A stretch of 64,000 nucleotides of DNA from Steinernema hermaphroditum (GCA_030435675.1 JAUCMV010000011.1:1-64000), one strand, 5' to 3'; numbered from the stretch's first letter, positions 11,301 through 26,648 are shown. Translations and numbers: made by a program. The notes: generated by a model from the sequence alone, not told the origin.

Positions 11301-14300
11301 AGCAGGGGCCCTGCTGTCTCGAATTGAAAGTTTTGCAGGAAACTAAGATAGTCCACAGTAATCCCAACGGGAGTAGGCGCGTTCGATCAGGCTCGTGCAG
11401 TTCTACAAGATCCAATCATAAAAATGCTATGGTACTTTGGAGCAGGAGGGTCAGATGCAGAGCTTTTGGTATGAGCGGGGGCCCTGCTGTCTCGAATTGA
11501 AAGTTTTGCAGGAAACTAAGATAGTCCACAGTAAATCCCAGCGGGAGTAGGCGCGTTCGATCAGGCTCGTGCAGTTCTACAAGATCCAATCATAAAAATG
11601 CTATGGTACTTTGGAGCAGGAGGGTCAGATGCAGAGCTTTTGGTATGAGCGGGGGCCCTGCTGTCTCGAATTGAAAGTTTTGCAGGAAACTAAGATAGTC
11701 CACAGTAATCCCAACGGGAGTAGGCGCGTTCGATCAGGCTCGTGCAGTTGAACAAGATCCAATCATAAAAATGCTATGGTACTTTGGAGCAGGAGGGTCA
11801 GATGCAGAGCTTTTGGTATGAGCAGGGGGCCCTGCTGTCTCGAATTGAAAGTTTTGCAGGAAACTAAGATAGTCCACAGTAATCCCAGCGGGAGTAGGCG
11901 CGTTCGATCAGGCTCGTGCAGTTCTACAAGATCCAATCATAAAAATGCTATGGTACTTTGGAGCAGGAGGGTCAGATGCAGAGCTTTTGGTATGAGCAAG
12001 GCCCTACTGTCTCGAATTGAAAGTTTTGCAGGAAACTAAGATAGTCCACAGTAAATCCCAACGGGAGTAGGCGCGTTCGATCAGGCTCGTGCAGTTGTAC
12101 AAGATCCAATCATAAAAATGCTATGGTACTTTGGAGCAGGAGGGTCAGATGCAGAGCTTTTGGTATGAGCGAGGGCCCTGCTGTCTCGAATTGAAAGTTT
12201 TGCAGGAAACTAAGATAGTCCACAGTAATCCCAACGGGAGTAGGCGCGTTCGATCAGGCTCGTGCAGTTCTACAAGATCCAATCATAAAAATGCTATGGT
12301 ACTTTGGAGCAGGAGGGTCAGATGCAGAGCTTTTGGTATGAGCGGGGGCCCTGCTGTCTCGAATTGAAAGTTTTGCAGGAAACTAAGATAGTCCACAGTA
12401 AATCCCAGCGGGAGTAGGCGCGTTCGATCAGGCTCGTGCAGTTCTACAAGATCCAATCATAAAAATGCTATGGTACTTTGGAGCAGGAGGGTCAGATGCA
12501 GAGCTTTTGGTATGAGCAAGGGCCCTGCTGTCTCGAATTGAAAGTTTTGCAGGAAACTAAGATAGTCCACAGTAATCCCAACGGGAGTAGGCGCGTTCGA
12601 TCAGGCTCGTGCAGTTCTACAACATCCAATCATAAAAATGCTATGGTACTTTGGAGCAGGAGGGTCAGATGCAGAGCTTTTGGTATGAGCGGGGGCCCTG
12701 CTGTCTCGAATTGAAAGTTTTGCAGGAAACTAAGATAGTCCACAGTAAATCCAGCGGGAGTAGGCGCGTTCGATCAGGCTCGTGCAGTTCTACAAGATCC
12801 AATCATAAAAATGCTATGGTACTTTGGAGCAGGAGGGTCAGATGCAGAGCTTTTGGTATGAGCAGGGGCCCTGCTGTCTCGAATTGAAAGTTTTGCAGGA
12901 AACTAAGATAGTCCACAGTAATCCCAACGGGAGTAGGCGCGTTCGATCAGGCTCGTGCAGTTCTACAAGATCCAATCATAAAAATGCTATGGTACTTTGG
13001 AGCAGGAGGGTCAGATGCAGAGCTTTTGGTATGAGCGAAGGGCCCTGCTGTCTCGAATTGAAAGTTTTGCAGGAAACTAAGATAGTCCACAGTAAATCCC
13101 AACGGGAGTAGGCGCGTTCGATCAGGCTCGTGCAGTTCTACAACATCCAATCATAAAAATGCTATGGTACTTTGGAGCAGGAGGGTCAGATGCAGAGCTT
13201 TTGGTATGAGCAGGGCCCTGCTGTCTCGAATTGAAAGTTTTGCAGGAAACTAAGATAGTCCACAGTAATCCCAACGGGAGTAGGCGCGTTCGATCAGGCT
13301 CGTGCAGTTCTACAAGATCCAATCATAAAAATGCTATGGTACTTTGGAGCAGGAGGGTCAGATGCAGAGCTTTTGGTATGAGCAGGGGCCCTGCTGTCTC
13401 GAATTGAAAGTTTTGCAGGAAACTAAGATAGTCCACAGTAATCCCAACGGGAGTAGGCGCGTTCGATCAGGCTCGTGCAGTTCTACAACATCCAATCATA
13501 AAAATGCTATGGTACTTTGGAGCAGGAGGGTCAGATGCAGAGCTTTTGGTATGAGCGAGGGCCCTGCTGTCTCGAATTGAAAGTTTTGCAGGAAACTAAG
13601 ATAGTCCACAGTAATCCCAACGGGAGTAGGCGCGTTCGATCAGGCTCGTGCAGTTCTACAAGATCCAATCATAAAAATGCTATGGTACTTTGGAGCAGGA
13701 GGGTCAGATGCAGAGCTTTTGGTATGAGCGAGGGCCCTGCTGTCTCGAATTGAAAGTTTTGCAGGAAACTAAGATAGTCCACAGTAAATCCCAACGGGAG
13801 TAGGCGCGTTCGATCAGGCTCGTGCAGTTCTACAAGATCCAATCATAAAAATGCTATGGTACTTTGGAGCAGGAGGGTCAGATGCAGAGCTTTTGGTATG
13901 AGCAGGGGCCCTGCTGTCTCGAATTGAAAGTTTTGCAGGAAACTAAGATAGTCCACAGTAAATCCAACGGGAGTAGGCGCGTTCGATCAGGCTCGTGCAG
14001 TTCTACAAGATCCAATCATAAAAATGCTATGGTACTTTGGAGCAGGAGGGTCAGATGCAGAGCTTTTGGTATGAGCAGGGGCCCTGCTGTCTCGAATTGA
14101 AAGTTTTGCAGGAAACTAAGATAGTCCACAGTAATCCCAACGGGAGTAGGCGCGTTCGATCAGGCTCGTGCAGTTCTACAAGATCCAATCATAAAAATGC
14201 TATGGTACTTTGGAGCAGGAGGGTCAGATGCAGAGCTTTTGGTATGAGCAAGGGCCCTGCTGTCTCGAATTGAAAGTTTTGCAGGAAACTAAGATAGTCC

Positions 14301-17300
14301 ACAGTAATCCCAACGGGAGTAGGCGCGTTCGATCAGGCTCGTGCAGTTCTACAAGATCCAATCATAAAAATGCTATGGTACTTTGGAGCAGGAGGGTCAG
14401 ATGCAGAGCTTTTGGTATGAGCAGGGGCCCTGCTGTCTCGAATTGAAAGTTTTGCAGGAAACTAAGATAGTCCACAGTAAACCCAACGGGAGTAGGCGCG
14501 TTCGATCAGGCTCGTGCAGTTCTACAAGATCCAATCATAAAAATGCTATGGTACTTTGGAGCAGGAGGGTCAGATGCAGAGCTTTTGGTATGAGCGGGGG
14601 CCCTGCTGTCTCGAATTGAAAGTTTTGCAGGAAACTAAGATAGTCCACAGTAAATCCCAACGGGAATAGGCGCGTTCGATCAGGCTCGTGCAGTTCTACA
14701 AGATCCAATCATAAAAATGCTATGGTACTTTGGAGCAGGAGGGTCAGATGCAGAGCTTTTGGTATGAGCAGGGCCCTGCTGTCTCGAATTGAAAGTTTTG
14801 CAGGAAACTAAGATAGTCCACAGTAAATCCAGCGGGAGTAGGCGCGTTCGATCAGGCTCGTGCAGTTCTACAAGATCCAATCATAAAAATGCTATGGTAC
14901 TTTGGAGCAGGAGGGTCAGATGCAGAGCTTTTGGTATGAGCAAGGGCCCTGCTGTCTCGAATTGAAAGTTTTGCAGGAAACTAAGATAGTCCACAGTAAT
15001 CCCAACGGGAGTAGGCGCGTTCGATCAGGCTCGTGCAGTTCTACAAGATCCAATCATAAAAATGCTATGGTACTTTGGAGCAGGAGGGTCAGATGCAGAG
15101 CTTTTGGTATGAGCTTGGGCCCTGCTGTCTCGAATTGAAAGTTTTGCAGGAAACTAAGATAGTCCACAGTAATCCCAACGGGAGTAGGCGCGTTCGATCA
15201 GGCTCGTGCAGTTCTACAAGATCCAATCATAAAAATGCTATGGTACTTTGGAGCAGGAGGGTCAGATGCAGAGCTTTTGGTATGAGCAGGGGCCCTGCTG
15301 TCTCGAATTGAAAGTTTTGCAGGAAACTAAGATAGTCCACAGTAAATCCAGCGGGAGTAGGCGCGTTCGATCAGGCTCGTGCAGTTCTACAAGATCCAAT
15401 CATAAAAATGCTATGGTACTTTGGAGCAGGAGGGTCAGATGCAGAGCTTTTGGTATGAGCGGGGGCCCTGCTGTCTCGAATTGAAAGTTTTGCAGGAAAC
15501 TAAGATAGTCCACAGTAATTCCAGCGGGAGTAGGCGCGTTCGATCAGGCTCGTGCAGTTCTACAAGATCCAATCATAAAAATGCTATGGTACTTTGGAGC
15601 AGGAGGGTCAGATGCAGAGCTTTTGGTATGAGCGGGGGCCCTGCTGTCTCGAATTGAAAGTTTTGCAGGAAACTAAGATAGTCCACAGTAAACCCAACGG
15701 GAGTAGGCGCGTTCGATCAGGCTCGTGCAGTTCTACAACATCCAATCATAAAAATGCTATGGTACTTTGGAGCAGGAGGGTCAGATGCAGAGCTTTTGGT
15801 ATGAGCAGGGGCCCTGCTGTCTCGAATTGAAAGTTTTGCAGGAAACTAAGATAGTCCACAGTAATCCCAGCGGGAGTAGGCGCGTTCGATCAGGCTCGTG
15901 CAGTTCTACAAGATCCAATCATAAAAATGCTATGGTACTTTGGAGCAGGAGGGTCAGATGCAGAGCTTTTGGTATGAGCGGGGGCCCTGCTGTCTCGAAT
16001 TGAAAGTTTTGCAGGAAACTAAGATAGTCCACAGTAAATCCAGCGGGAGTAGGCGCGTTCGATCAGGCTCGTGCAGTTCTACAAGATCCAATCATAAAAA
16101 TGCTATGGTACTTTGGAGCAGGAGGGTCAGATGCAGAGCTTTTGGTATGAGCGAGGGCCCTGCTGTCTCGAATTGAAAGTTTTGCAGGAAACTAAGATAG
16201 TCCACAGTAAATCCAACGGGAGTAGGCGCGTTCGATCAGGCTCGTGCAGTTCTACAAGATCCAATCATAAAAATGCTATGGTACTTTGGAGCAGGAGGGT
16301 CAGATGCAGAGCTTTTGGTATGAGCAGGGGCCCTGCTGTCTCGAATTGAAAGTTTTGCAGGAAACTAAGATAGTCCACAGTAAATCCCAACGGGAGTAGG
16401 CGCGTTCGATCAGGCTCGTGCAGTTCTACAAGATCCAATCATAAAAATGCTATGGTACTTTGGAGCAGGAGGGTCAGATGCAGAGCTTTTGGTATGAGCA
16501 AGGGCCCTGCTGTCTCGAATTGAAAGTTTTGCAGGAAACTAAGATAGTCCACAGTAATCCCAGCGGGAGTAGGCGCGTTCGATCAGGCTCGTGCAGTTCT
16601 ACAAGATCCAATCATAAAAATGCTATGGTACTTTGGAGCAGGAGGGTCAGATGCAGAGCTTTTGGTATGAGCAAGGGGCCCTGCTGTCTCGAATTGAAAG
16701 TTTTGCAGGAAACTAAGATAGTCCACAGTAATCCCAACGGGAGTAGGCGCGTTCGATCAGGCTCGTGCAGTTCTACAAGATCCAATCATAAAAATGCTAT
16801 GGTACTTTGGAGCAGGAGGGTCAGATGCAGAGCTTTTGGTATGAGCAGGGCCCTGCTGTCTCGAATTGAAAGTTTTGCAGGAAACTAAGATAGTCCACAG
16901 TAATCCCAACGGGAATAGGCGCGTTCGATCAGGCTCGTGCAGTTCTACAAGATCCAATCATAAAAATGCTATGGTACTTTGGAGCAGGAGGGTCAGATGC
17001 AGAGCTTTTGGTATGAGCGGGGCCCTGCTGTCTCGAATTGAAAGTTTTGCAGGAAACTAAGATAGTCCACAGTAAATCCAGCGGGAGTAGGCGCGTTCGA
17101 TCAGGCTCGTGCAGTTCTACAAGATCCAATCATAAAAATGCTATGGTACTTTGGAGCAGGAGGGTCAGATGCAGAGCTTTTGGTATGAGCGGGGGCCCTG
17201 CTGTCTCGAATTGAAAGTTTTGCAGGAAACTAAGATAGTCCACAGTAAATCCAGCGGGAGTAGGCGCGTTCGATCAGGCTCGTGCAGTTCTACAAGATCC

Positions 17301-18191
17301 AATCATAAAAATGCTATGGTACTTTGGAGCAGGAGGGTCAGATGCAGAGCTTTTGGTATGAGCAGGGGCCCTGCTGTCTCGAATTGAAAGTTTTGCAGGA
17401 AACTAAGATAGTCCACAGTAAACCCAGCGGGAGTAGGCGCGTTCGATCAGGCTCGTGCAGTTCTACAAGATCCAATCATAAAAATGCTATGGTACTTTGG
17501 AGCAGGAGGGTCAGATGCAGAGCTTTTGGTATGAGCGGGGGCCCTGCTGTCTCGAATTGAAAGTTTTGCAGGAAACTAAGATAGTCCACAGTAATCCCAA
17601 CGGGAGTAGGCGCGTTCGATCAGGCTCGTGCAGTTCTACAAGATCCAATCATAAAAATGCTATGGTACTTTGGAGCAGGAGGGTCAGATGCAGAGCTTTT
17701 GGTATGAGCGGGGGCCCTGCTGTCTCGAATTGAAAGTTTTGCAGGAAACTAAGATAGTCCACAGTAAATCCAACGGGAGTAGGCGCGTTCGATCAGGCTC
17801 GTGCAGTTCTACAAGATCCAATCATAAAAATGCTATGGTACTTTGGAGCAGGAGGGTCAGATGCAGAGCTTTTGGTATGAGCAAGGGCCCTGCTGTCTCG
17901 AATTGAAAGTTTTGCAGGAAACTAAGATAGTCCACAGTAAACCCAACGGGAGTAGGCGCGTTCGATCAGGCTCGTGCAGTTGTAGTACAAGATCCAATCA
18001 TAAAAATGCTATGGTACTTTGGAGCAGGAGGGTCAGATGCAGAGCTTTTGGTATGAGCAAGGGCCCTGCTGTCTCGAATTGAAAGTTTTGCAGGAAACTA
18101 AGATAGTCCACAGTAATCCCAACGGGAGTAGGCGCGTTCGATCAGGCTCGTGCAGTTCTACAAGATCCAATCATAAAAATGCTATGGTACT

Positions 18192-18355
18192 TTGGAGCAG
18201 GAGGGTCAGATGCAGAGCTTTTGGTGGCCCTGCTGTCTCGAATTGAAAGTTTTGCAGGAAACTAAGATAGTCCACAGTAATCCCAACGGGAGTAGGCGCG
18301 TTCGATCAGGCTCGTGCAGTTCTACAAGATCCAATCATAAAAATGCTATGGTACT
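18192..18355 (+). repeat. Monomer with the 9-bp deletion (copy 1 of 5)
   Basis: The normal GGTATGAGCNNGGGCCCTG is shortened to GGTGGCCCTG at about 18223, removing nine bases that include the variable dinucleotide and the left arm of the near-palindrome. The unit is 164 bp and lacks GGGCCC. The same junction occurs in four other units far apart in the array. Confidence 0.92.
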
Positions 18356-21300
18356 TTGGAGCAGGAGGGTCAGATGCAGAGCTTTTGGTATGAGCAGGGG
18401 CCCTGCTGTCTCGAATTGAAAGTTTTGCAGGAAACTAAGATAGTCCACAGTAAATCCAGCGGGAGTAGGCGCGTTCGATCAGGCTCGTGCAGTTCTACAA
18501 GATCCAATCATAAAAATGCTATGGTACTTTGGAGCAGGAGGGTCAGATGCAGAGCTTTTGGTATGAGCGGGGGCCCTGCTGTCTCGAATTGAAAGTTTTG
18601 CAGGAAACTAAGATAGTCCACAGTAAATCCAGCGGGAGTAGGCGCGTTCGATCAGGCTCGTGCAGTTCTACAAGATCCAATCATAAAAATGCTATGGTAC
18701 TTTGGAGCAGGAGGGTCAGATGCAGAGCTTTTGGTATGAGCAAGGGCCCTGCTGTCTCGAATTGAAAGTTTTGCAGGAAACTAAGATAGTCCACAGTAAT
18801 CCCAACGGGAGTAGGCGCGTTCGATCAGGCTCGTGCAGTTCTACAAGATCCAATCATAAAAATGCTATGGTACTTTGGAGCAGGAGGGTCAGATGCAGAG
18901 CTTTTGGTATGAGCGGGGGCCCTGCTGTCTCGAATTGAAAGTTTTGCAGGAAACTAAGATAGTCCACAGTAATTCCAACGGGAGTAGGCGCGTTCGATCA
19001 GGCTCGTGCAGTTCTACAAGATCCAATCATAAAAATGCTATGGTACTTTGGAGCAGGAGGGTCAGATGCAGAGCTTTTGGTATGAGCAAGGGCCCTGCTG
19101 TCTCGAATTGAAAGTTTTGCAGGAAACTAAGATAGTCCACAGTAATCCCAACGGGAGTAGGCGCGTTCGATCAGGCTCGTGCAGTTCTACAAGATCCAAT
19201 CATAAAAATGCTATGGTACTTTGGAGCAGGAGGGTCAGATGCAGAGCTTTTGGTATGAGCGGGGGCCCTGCTGTCTCGAATTGAAAGTTTTGCAGGAAAC
19301 TAAGATAGTCCACAGTAATCCCAACGGGAGTAGGCGCGTTCGATCAGGCTCGTGCAGTTCTACAAGATCCAATCATAAAAATGCTATGGTACTTTGGAGC
19401 AGGAGGGTCAGATGCAGAGCTTTTGGTATGAGCGGGGGCCCTGCTGTCTCGAATTGAAAGTTTTGCAGGAAACTAAGATAGTCCACAGTAATCCCAACGG
19501 GAGTAGGCGCGTTCGATCAGGCTCGTGCAGTTCTACAAGATCCAATCATAAAAATGCTATGGTACTTTGGAGCAGGAGGGTCAGATGCAGAGCTTTTGGT
19601 ATGAGCAAGGGCCCTGCTGTCTCGAATTGAAAGTTTTGCAGGAAACTAAGATAGTCCACAGTAATCCCAACGGGAGTAGGCGCGTTCGATCAGGCTCGTG
19701 CAGTTCTACAAGATCCAATCATAAAAATGCTATGGTACTTTGGAGCAGGAGGGTCAGATGCAGAGCTTTTGGTATGAGCGAGGGCCCTGCTGTCTCGAAT
19801 TGAAAGTTTTGCAGGAAACTAAGATAGTCCACAGTAATCCCAACGGGAGTAGGCGCGTTCGATCAGGCTCGTGCAGTTCTACAAGATCCAATCATAAAAA
19901 TGCTATGGTACTTTGGAGCAGGAGGGTCAGATGCAGAGCTTTTGGTATGAGCAAGGGCCCTGCTGTCTCGAATTGAAAGTTTTGCAGGAAACTAAGATAG
20001 TCCACAGTAAAACCAGCGGGAGTAGGCGCGTTCGATCAGGCTCGTGCAGTTCTACAAGATCCAATCATAAAAATGCTATGGTACTTTGGAGCAGGAGGGT
20101 CAGATGCAGAGCTTTTGGTATGAGCAGGGGCCCTGCTGTCTCGAATTGAAAGTTTTGCAGGAAACTAAGATAGTCCACAGTAAACCCAACGGGAGTAGGC
20201 GCGTTCGATCAGGCTCGTGCAGTTCTACAAGATCCAATCATAAAAATGCTATGGTACTTTGGAGCAGGAGGGTCAGATGCAGAGCTTTTGGTATGAGCGG
20301 GGGCCCTGCTGTCTCGAATTGAAAGTTTTGCAGGAAACTAAGATAGTCCACAGTAAATCCAACGGGAGTAGGCGCGTTCGATCAGGCTCGTGCAGTTCTA
20401 CAAGATCCAATCATAAAAATGCTATGGTACTTTGGAGCAGGAGGGTCAGATGCAGAGCTTTTGGTATGAGCAGGGGCCCTGCTGTCTCGAATTGAAAGTT
20501 TTGCAGGAAACTAAGATAGTCCACAGTAATCCCAACGGGAGTAGGCGCGTTCGATCAGGCTCGTGCAGTTCTACAAGATCCAATCATAAAAATGCTATGG
20601 TACTTTGGAGCAGGAGGGTCAGATGCAGAGCTTTTGGTATGAGCTGGGGCCCTGCTGTCTCGAATTGAAAGTTTTGCAGGAAACTAAGATAGTCCACAGT
20701 AAATCCAACGGGAGTAGGCGCGTTCGATCAGGCTCGTGCAGTTCTACAAGATCCAATCATAAAAATGCTATGGTACTTTGGAGCAGGAGGGTCAGATGCA
20801 GAGCTTTTGGTATGAGCAGGGCCCTGCTGTCTCGAATTGAAAGTTTTGCAGGAAACTAAGATAGTCCACAGTAAATCCAGCGGGAGTAGGCGCGTTCGAT
20901 CAGGCTCGTGCAGTTCTACAAGATCCAATCATAAAAATGCTATGGTACTTTGGAGCAGGAGGGTCAGATGCAGAGCTTTTGGTATGAGCGGGGGCCCTGC
21001 TGTCTCGAATTGAAAGTTTTGCAGGAAACTAAGATAGTCCACAGTAATCCCAACGGGAGTAGGCGCGTTCGATCAGGCTCGTGCAGTTCTACAAGATCCA
21101 ATCATAAAAATGCTATGGTACTTTGGAGCAGGAGGGTCAGATGCAGAGCTTTTGGTATGAGCAGGGCCCTGCTGTCTCGAATTGAAAGTTTTGCAGGAAA
21201 CTAAGATAGTCCACAGTAAACCCAGCGGGAGTAGGCGCGTTCGATCAGGCTCGTGCAGTTCTACAAGATCCAATCATAAAAATGCTATGGTACTTTGGAG

Positions 21301-24300
21301 CAGGAGGGTCAGATGCAGAGCTTTTGGTATGAGCGGGGGCCCTGCTGTCTCGAATTGAAAGTTTTGCAGGAAACTAAGATAGTCCACAGTAAACCCAGCG
21401 GGAGTAGGCGCGTTCGATCAGGCTCGTGCAGTAGTACAAGATCCAATCATAAAAATGCTATGGTACTTTGGAGCAGGAGGGTCAGATGCAGAGCTTTTGG
21501 TATGAGCGGGGGCCCTGCTGTCTCGAATTGAAAGTTTTGCAGGAAACTAAGATAGTCCACAGTAAATCCAACGGGAGTAGGCGCGTTCGATCAGGCTCGT
21601 GCAGTTCTACAAGATCCAATCATAAAAATGCTATGGTACTTTGGAGCAGGAGGGTCAGATGCAGAGCTTTTGGTATGAGCCAGGGCCCTGCTGTCTCGAA
21701 TTGAAAGTTTTGCAGGAAACTAAGATAGTCCACAGTAAATCCAGCGGGAATAGGCGCGTTCGATCAGGCTCGTGCAGTTCTACAAGATCCAATCATAAAA
21801 ATGCTATGGTACTTTGGAGCAGGAGGGTCAGATGCAGAGCTTTTGGTATGAGCAAGGGCCCTGCTGTCTCGAATTGAAAGTTTTGCAGGAAACTAAGATA
21901 GTCCACAGTAATCCCAACGGGAGTAGGCGCGTTCGATCAGGCTCGTGCAGTTCTACAAGATCCAATCATAAAAATGCTATGGTACTTTGGAGCAGGAGGG
22001 TCAGATGCAGAGCTTTTGGTATGAGCAAGGGCCCTGCTGTCTCGAATTGAAAGTTTTGCAGGAAACTAAGATAGTCCACAGTAAATCCAACGGGAGTAGG
22101 CGCGTTCGATCAGGCTCGTGCAGTTCTACAAGATCCAATCATAAAAATGCTATGGTACTTTGGAGCAGGAGGGTCAGATGCAGAGCTTTTGGTATGAGCG
22201 GGGGCCCTGCTGTCTCGAATTGAAAGTTTTGCAGGAAACTAAGATAGTCCACAGTAAATCCAGCGGGAGTAGGCGCGTTCGATCAGGCTCGTGCAGTTCT
22301 ACAAGATCCAATCATAAAAATGCTATGGTACTTTGGAGCAGGAGGGTCAGATGCAGAGCTTTTGGTATGAGCAGGGGCCCTGCTGTCTCGAATTGAAAGT
22401 TTTGCAGGAAACTAAGATAGTCCACAGTAAATCCAGCGGGAGTAGGCGCGTTCGATCAGGCTCGTGCAGTTCTACAAGATCCAATCATAAAAATGCTATG
22501 GTACTTTGGAGCAGGAGGGTCAGATGCAGAGCTTTTGGTATGAGCAAGGGCCCTGCTGTCTCGAATTGAAAGTTTTGCAGGAAACTAAGATAGTCCACAG
22601 TAATCCCAACGGGAGTAGGCGCGTTCGATCAGGCTCGTGCAGTTCTACAAGATCCAATCATAAAAATGCTATGGTACTTTGGAGCAGGAGGGTCAGATGC
22701 AGAGCTTTTGGTATGAGCGGGGGCCCTGCTGTCTCGAATTGAAAGTTTTGCAGGAAACTAAGATAGTCCACAGTAATCCCAACGGGAGTAGGCGCGTTCG
22801 ATCAGGCTCGTGCAGTTCTACAAGATCCAATCATAAAAATGCTATGGTACTTTGGAGCAGGAGGGTCAGATGCAGAGCTTTTGGTATGAGCGAGGGCCCT
22901 GCTGTCTCGAATTGAAAGTTTTGCAGGAAACTAAGATAGTCCACAGTAAACCCAACGGGAGTAGGCGCGTTCGATCAGGCTCGTGCAGTTCTACAAGATC
23001 CAATCATAAAAATGCTATGGTACTTTGGAGCAGGAGGGTCAGATGCAGAGCTTTTGGTATGAGCGAGGGCCCTGCTGTCTCGAATTGAAAGTTTTGCAGG
23101 AAACTAAGATAGTCCACAGTAATCCCAACGGGAGTAGGCGCGTTCGATCAGGCTCGTGCAGTTCTACAAGATCCAATCATAAAAATGCTATGGTACTTTG
23201 GAGCAGGAGGGTCAGATGCAGAGCTTTTGGTATGAGCAGGGGCCCTGCTGTCTCGAATTGAAAGTTTTGCAGGAAACTAAGATAGTCCACAGTAATCCCA
23301 ACGGGAATAGGCGCGTTCGATCAGGCTCGTGCAGTTCTACAAGATCCAATCATAAAAATGCTATGGTACTTTGGAGCAGGAGGGTCAGATGCAGAGCTTT
23401 TGGTATGAGCGGGGGCCCTGCTGTCTCGAATTGAAAGTTTTGCAGGAAACTAAGATAGTCCACAGTAAACCCAACGGGAGTAGGCGCGTTCGATCAGGCT
23501 CGTGCAGTTCTACAAGATCCAATCATAAAAATGCTATGGTACTTTGGAGCAGGAGGGTCAGATGCAGAGCTTTTGGTATGAGCAGGGCCCTGCTGTCTCG
23601 AATTGAAAGTTTTGCAGGAAACTAAGATAGTCCACAGTAAACCCAACGGGAGTAGGCGCGTTCGATCAGGCTCGTGCAGTTCTACAAGATCCAATCATAA
23701 AAATGCTATGGTACTTTGGAGCAGGAGGGTCAGATGCAGAGCTTTTGGTATGAGCGGGGGCCCTGCTGTCTCGAATTGAAAGTTTTGCAGGAAACTAAGA
23801 TAGTCCACAGTAATCCCAACGGGAATAGGCGCGTTCGATCAGGCTCGTGCAGTTCTACAAGATCCAATCATAAAAATGCTATGGTACTTTGGAGCAGGAG
23901 GGTCAGATGCAGAGCTTTTGGTATGAGCGAGGGCCCTGCTGTCTCGAATTGAAAGTTTTGCAGGAAACTAAGATAGTCCACAGTAATCCCAACGGGAGTA
24001 GGCGCGTTCGATCAGGCTCGTGCAGTTCTACAAGATCCAATCATAAAAATGCTATGGTACTTTGGAGCAGGAGGGTCAGATGCAGAGCTTTTGGTATGAG
24101 CGGGGGCCCTGCTGTCTCGAATTGAAAGTTTTGCAGGAAACTAAGATAGTCCACAGTAATCCCAACGGGAATAGGCGCGTTCGATCAGGCTCGTGCAGTT
24201 CTACAAGATCCAATCATAAAAATGCTATGGTACTTTGGAGCAGGAGGGTCAGATGCAGAGCTTTTGGTATGAGCGGGGGCCCTGCTGTCTCGAATTGAAA

Positions 24301-26484
24301 GTTTTGCAGGAAACTAAGATAGTCCACAGTAATCCCAACGGGAATAGGCGCGTTCGATCAGGCTCGTGCAGTTCTACAACATCCAATCATAAAAATGCTA
24401 TGGTACTTTGGAGCAGGAGGGTCAGATGCAGAGCTTTTGGTATGAGCAGGGGCCCTGCTGTCTCGAATTGAAAGTTTTGCAGGAAACTAAGATAGTCCAC
24501 AGTAAATCCAGCGGGAGTAGGCGCGTTCGATCAGGCTCGTGCAGTTCTACAAGATCCAATCATAAAAATGCTATGGTACTTTGGAGCAGGAGGGTCAGAT
24601 GCAGAGCTTTTGGTATGAGCAGGGGCCCTGCTGTCTCGAATTGAAAGTTTTGCAGGAAACTAAGATAGTCCACAGTAATCCCAACGGGAGTAGGCGCGTT
24701 CGATCAGGCTCGTGCAGTTCTACAAGATCCAATCATAAAAATGCTATGGTACTTTGGAGCAGGAGGGTCAGATGCAGAGCTTTTGGTATGAGCAAGGGCC
24801 CTGCTGTCTCGAATTGAAAGTTTTGCAGGAAACTAAGATAGTCCACAGTAAACCCAACGGGAGTAGGCGCGTTCGATCAGGCTCGTGCAGTTCTACAAGA
24901 TCCAATCATAAAAATGCTATGGTACTTTGGAGCAGGAGGGTCAGATGCAGAGCTTTTGGTATGAGCAAGGGCCCTGCTGTCTCGAATTGAAAGTTTTGCA
25001 GGAAACTAAGATAGTCCACAGTAAATCCAACGGGAGTAGGCGCGTTCGATCAGGCTCGTGCAGTTCTACAAGATCCAATCATAAAAATGCTATGGTACTT
25101 TGGAGCAGGAGGGTCAGATGCAGAGCTTTTGGTATGAGCAAGGGCCCTGCTGTCTCGAATTGAAAGTTTTGCAGGAAACTAAGATAGTCCACAGTAATCC
25201 CAACGGGAGTAGGCGCGTTCGATCAGGCTCGTGCAGTTCTACAAGATCCAATCATAAAAATGCTATGGTACTTTGGAGCAGGAGGGTCAGATGCAGAGCT
25301 TTTGGTATGAGCGGGGGCCCTGCTGTCTCGAATTGAAAGTTTTGCAGGAAACTAAGATAGTCCACAGTAATCCCAACGGGAGTAGGCGCGTTCGATCAGG
25401 CTCGTGCAGTTCTACAAGATCCAATCATAAAAATGCTATGGTACTTTGGAGCAGGAGGGTCAGATGCAGAGCTTTTGGTATGAGCAAGGGCCCTGCTGTC
25501 TCGAATTGAAAGTTTTGCAGGAAACTAAGATAGTCCACAGTAATCCCAACGGGAGTAGGCGCGTTCGATCAGGCTCGTGCAGTTCTACAAGATCCAATCA
25601 TAAAAATGCTATGGTACTTTGGAGCAGGAGGGTCAGATGCAGAGCTTTTGGTATGAGCAAGGGGCCCTGCTGTCTCGAATTGAAAGTTTTGCAGGAAACT
25701 AAGATAGTCCACAGTAATCCCAACGGGAGTAGGCGCGTTCGATCAGGCTCGTGCAGTTCTACAAGATCCAATCATAAAAATGCTATGGTACTTTGGAGCA
25801 GGAGGGTCAGATGCAGAGCTTTTGGTATGAGCAGGGGCCCTGCTGTCTCGAATTGAAAGTTTTGCAGGAAACTAAGATAGTCCACAGTAAATCCAACGGG
25901 AGTAGGCGCGTTCGATCAGGCTCGTGCAGTTCTACAAGATCCAATCATAAAAATGCTATGGTACTTTGGAGCAGGAGGGTCAGATGCAGAGCTTTTGGTA
26001 TGAGCAGGGGCCCTGCTGTCTCGAATTGAAAGTTTTGCAGGAAACTAAGATAGTCCACAGTAAACCCAACGGGAGTAGGCGCGTTCGATCAGGCTCGTGC
26101 AGTTCTACAAGATCCAATCATAAAAATGCTATGGTACTTTGGAGCAGGAGGGTCAGATGCAGAGCTTTTGGTATGAGCGGGGGCCCTGCTGTCTCGAATT
26201 GAAAGTTTTGCAGGAAACTAAGATAGTCCACAGTAATCCCAACGGGAATAGGCGCGTTCGATCAGGCTCGTGCAGTTCTACAAGATCCAATCATAAAAAT
26301 GCTATGGTACTTTGGAGCAGGAGGGTCAGATGCAGAGCTTTTGGTATGAGCAGGGGCCCTGCTGTCTCGAATTGAAAGTTTTGCAGGAAACTAAGATAGT
26401 CCACAGTAAATCCAGCGGGAGTAGGCGCGTTCGATCAGGCTCGTGCAGTTCTACAAGATCCAATCATAAAAATGCTATGGTACT

Positions 26485-26648
26485 TTGGAGCAGGAGGGTC
26501 AGATGCAGAGCTTTTGGTGGCCCTGCTGTCTCGAATTGAAAGTTTTGCAGGAAACTAAGATAGTCCACAGTAAATCCAACGGGAGTAGGCGCGTTCGATC
26601 AGGCTCGTGCAGTTCTACAAGATCCAATCATAAAAATGCTATGGTACT
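26485..26648 (+). repeat. Monomer with the 9-bp deletion (copy 2 of 5)
   Basis: It has the same GGTGGCCCTG junction (about 26517) and the same 164-bp length as the unit at 18192, 48 units to the left. The segment after CACAGT is aaatccaac here but aatcccaac in copy 1, so the two are not simple recent copies of one whole unit. Confidence 0.92.
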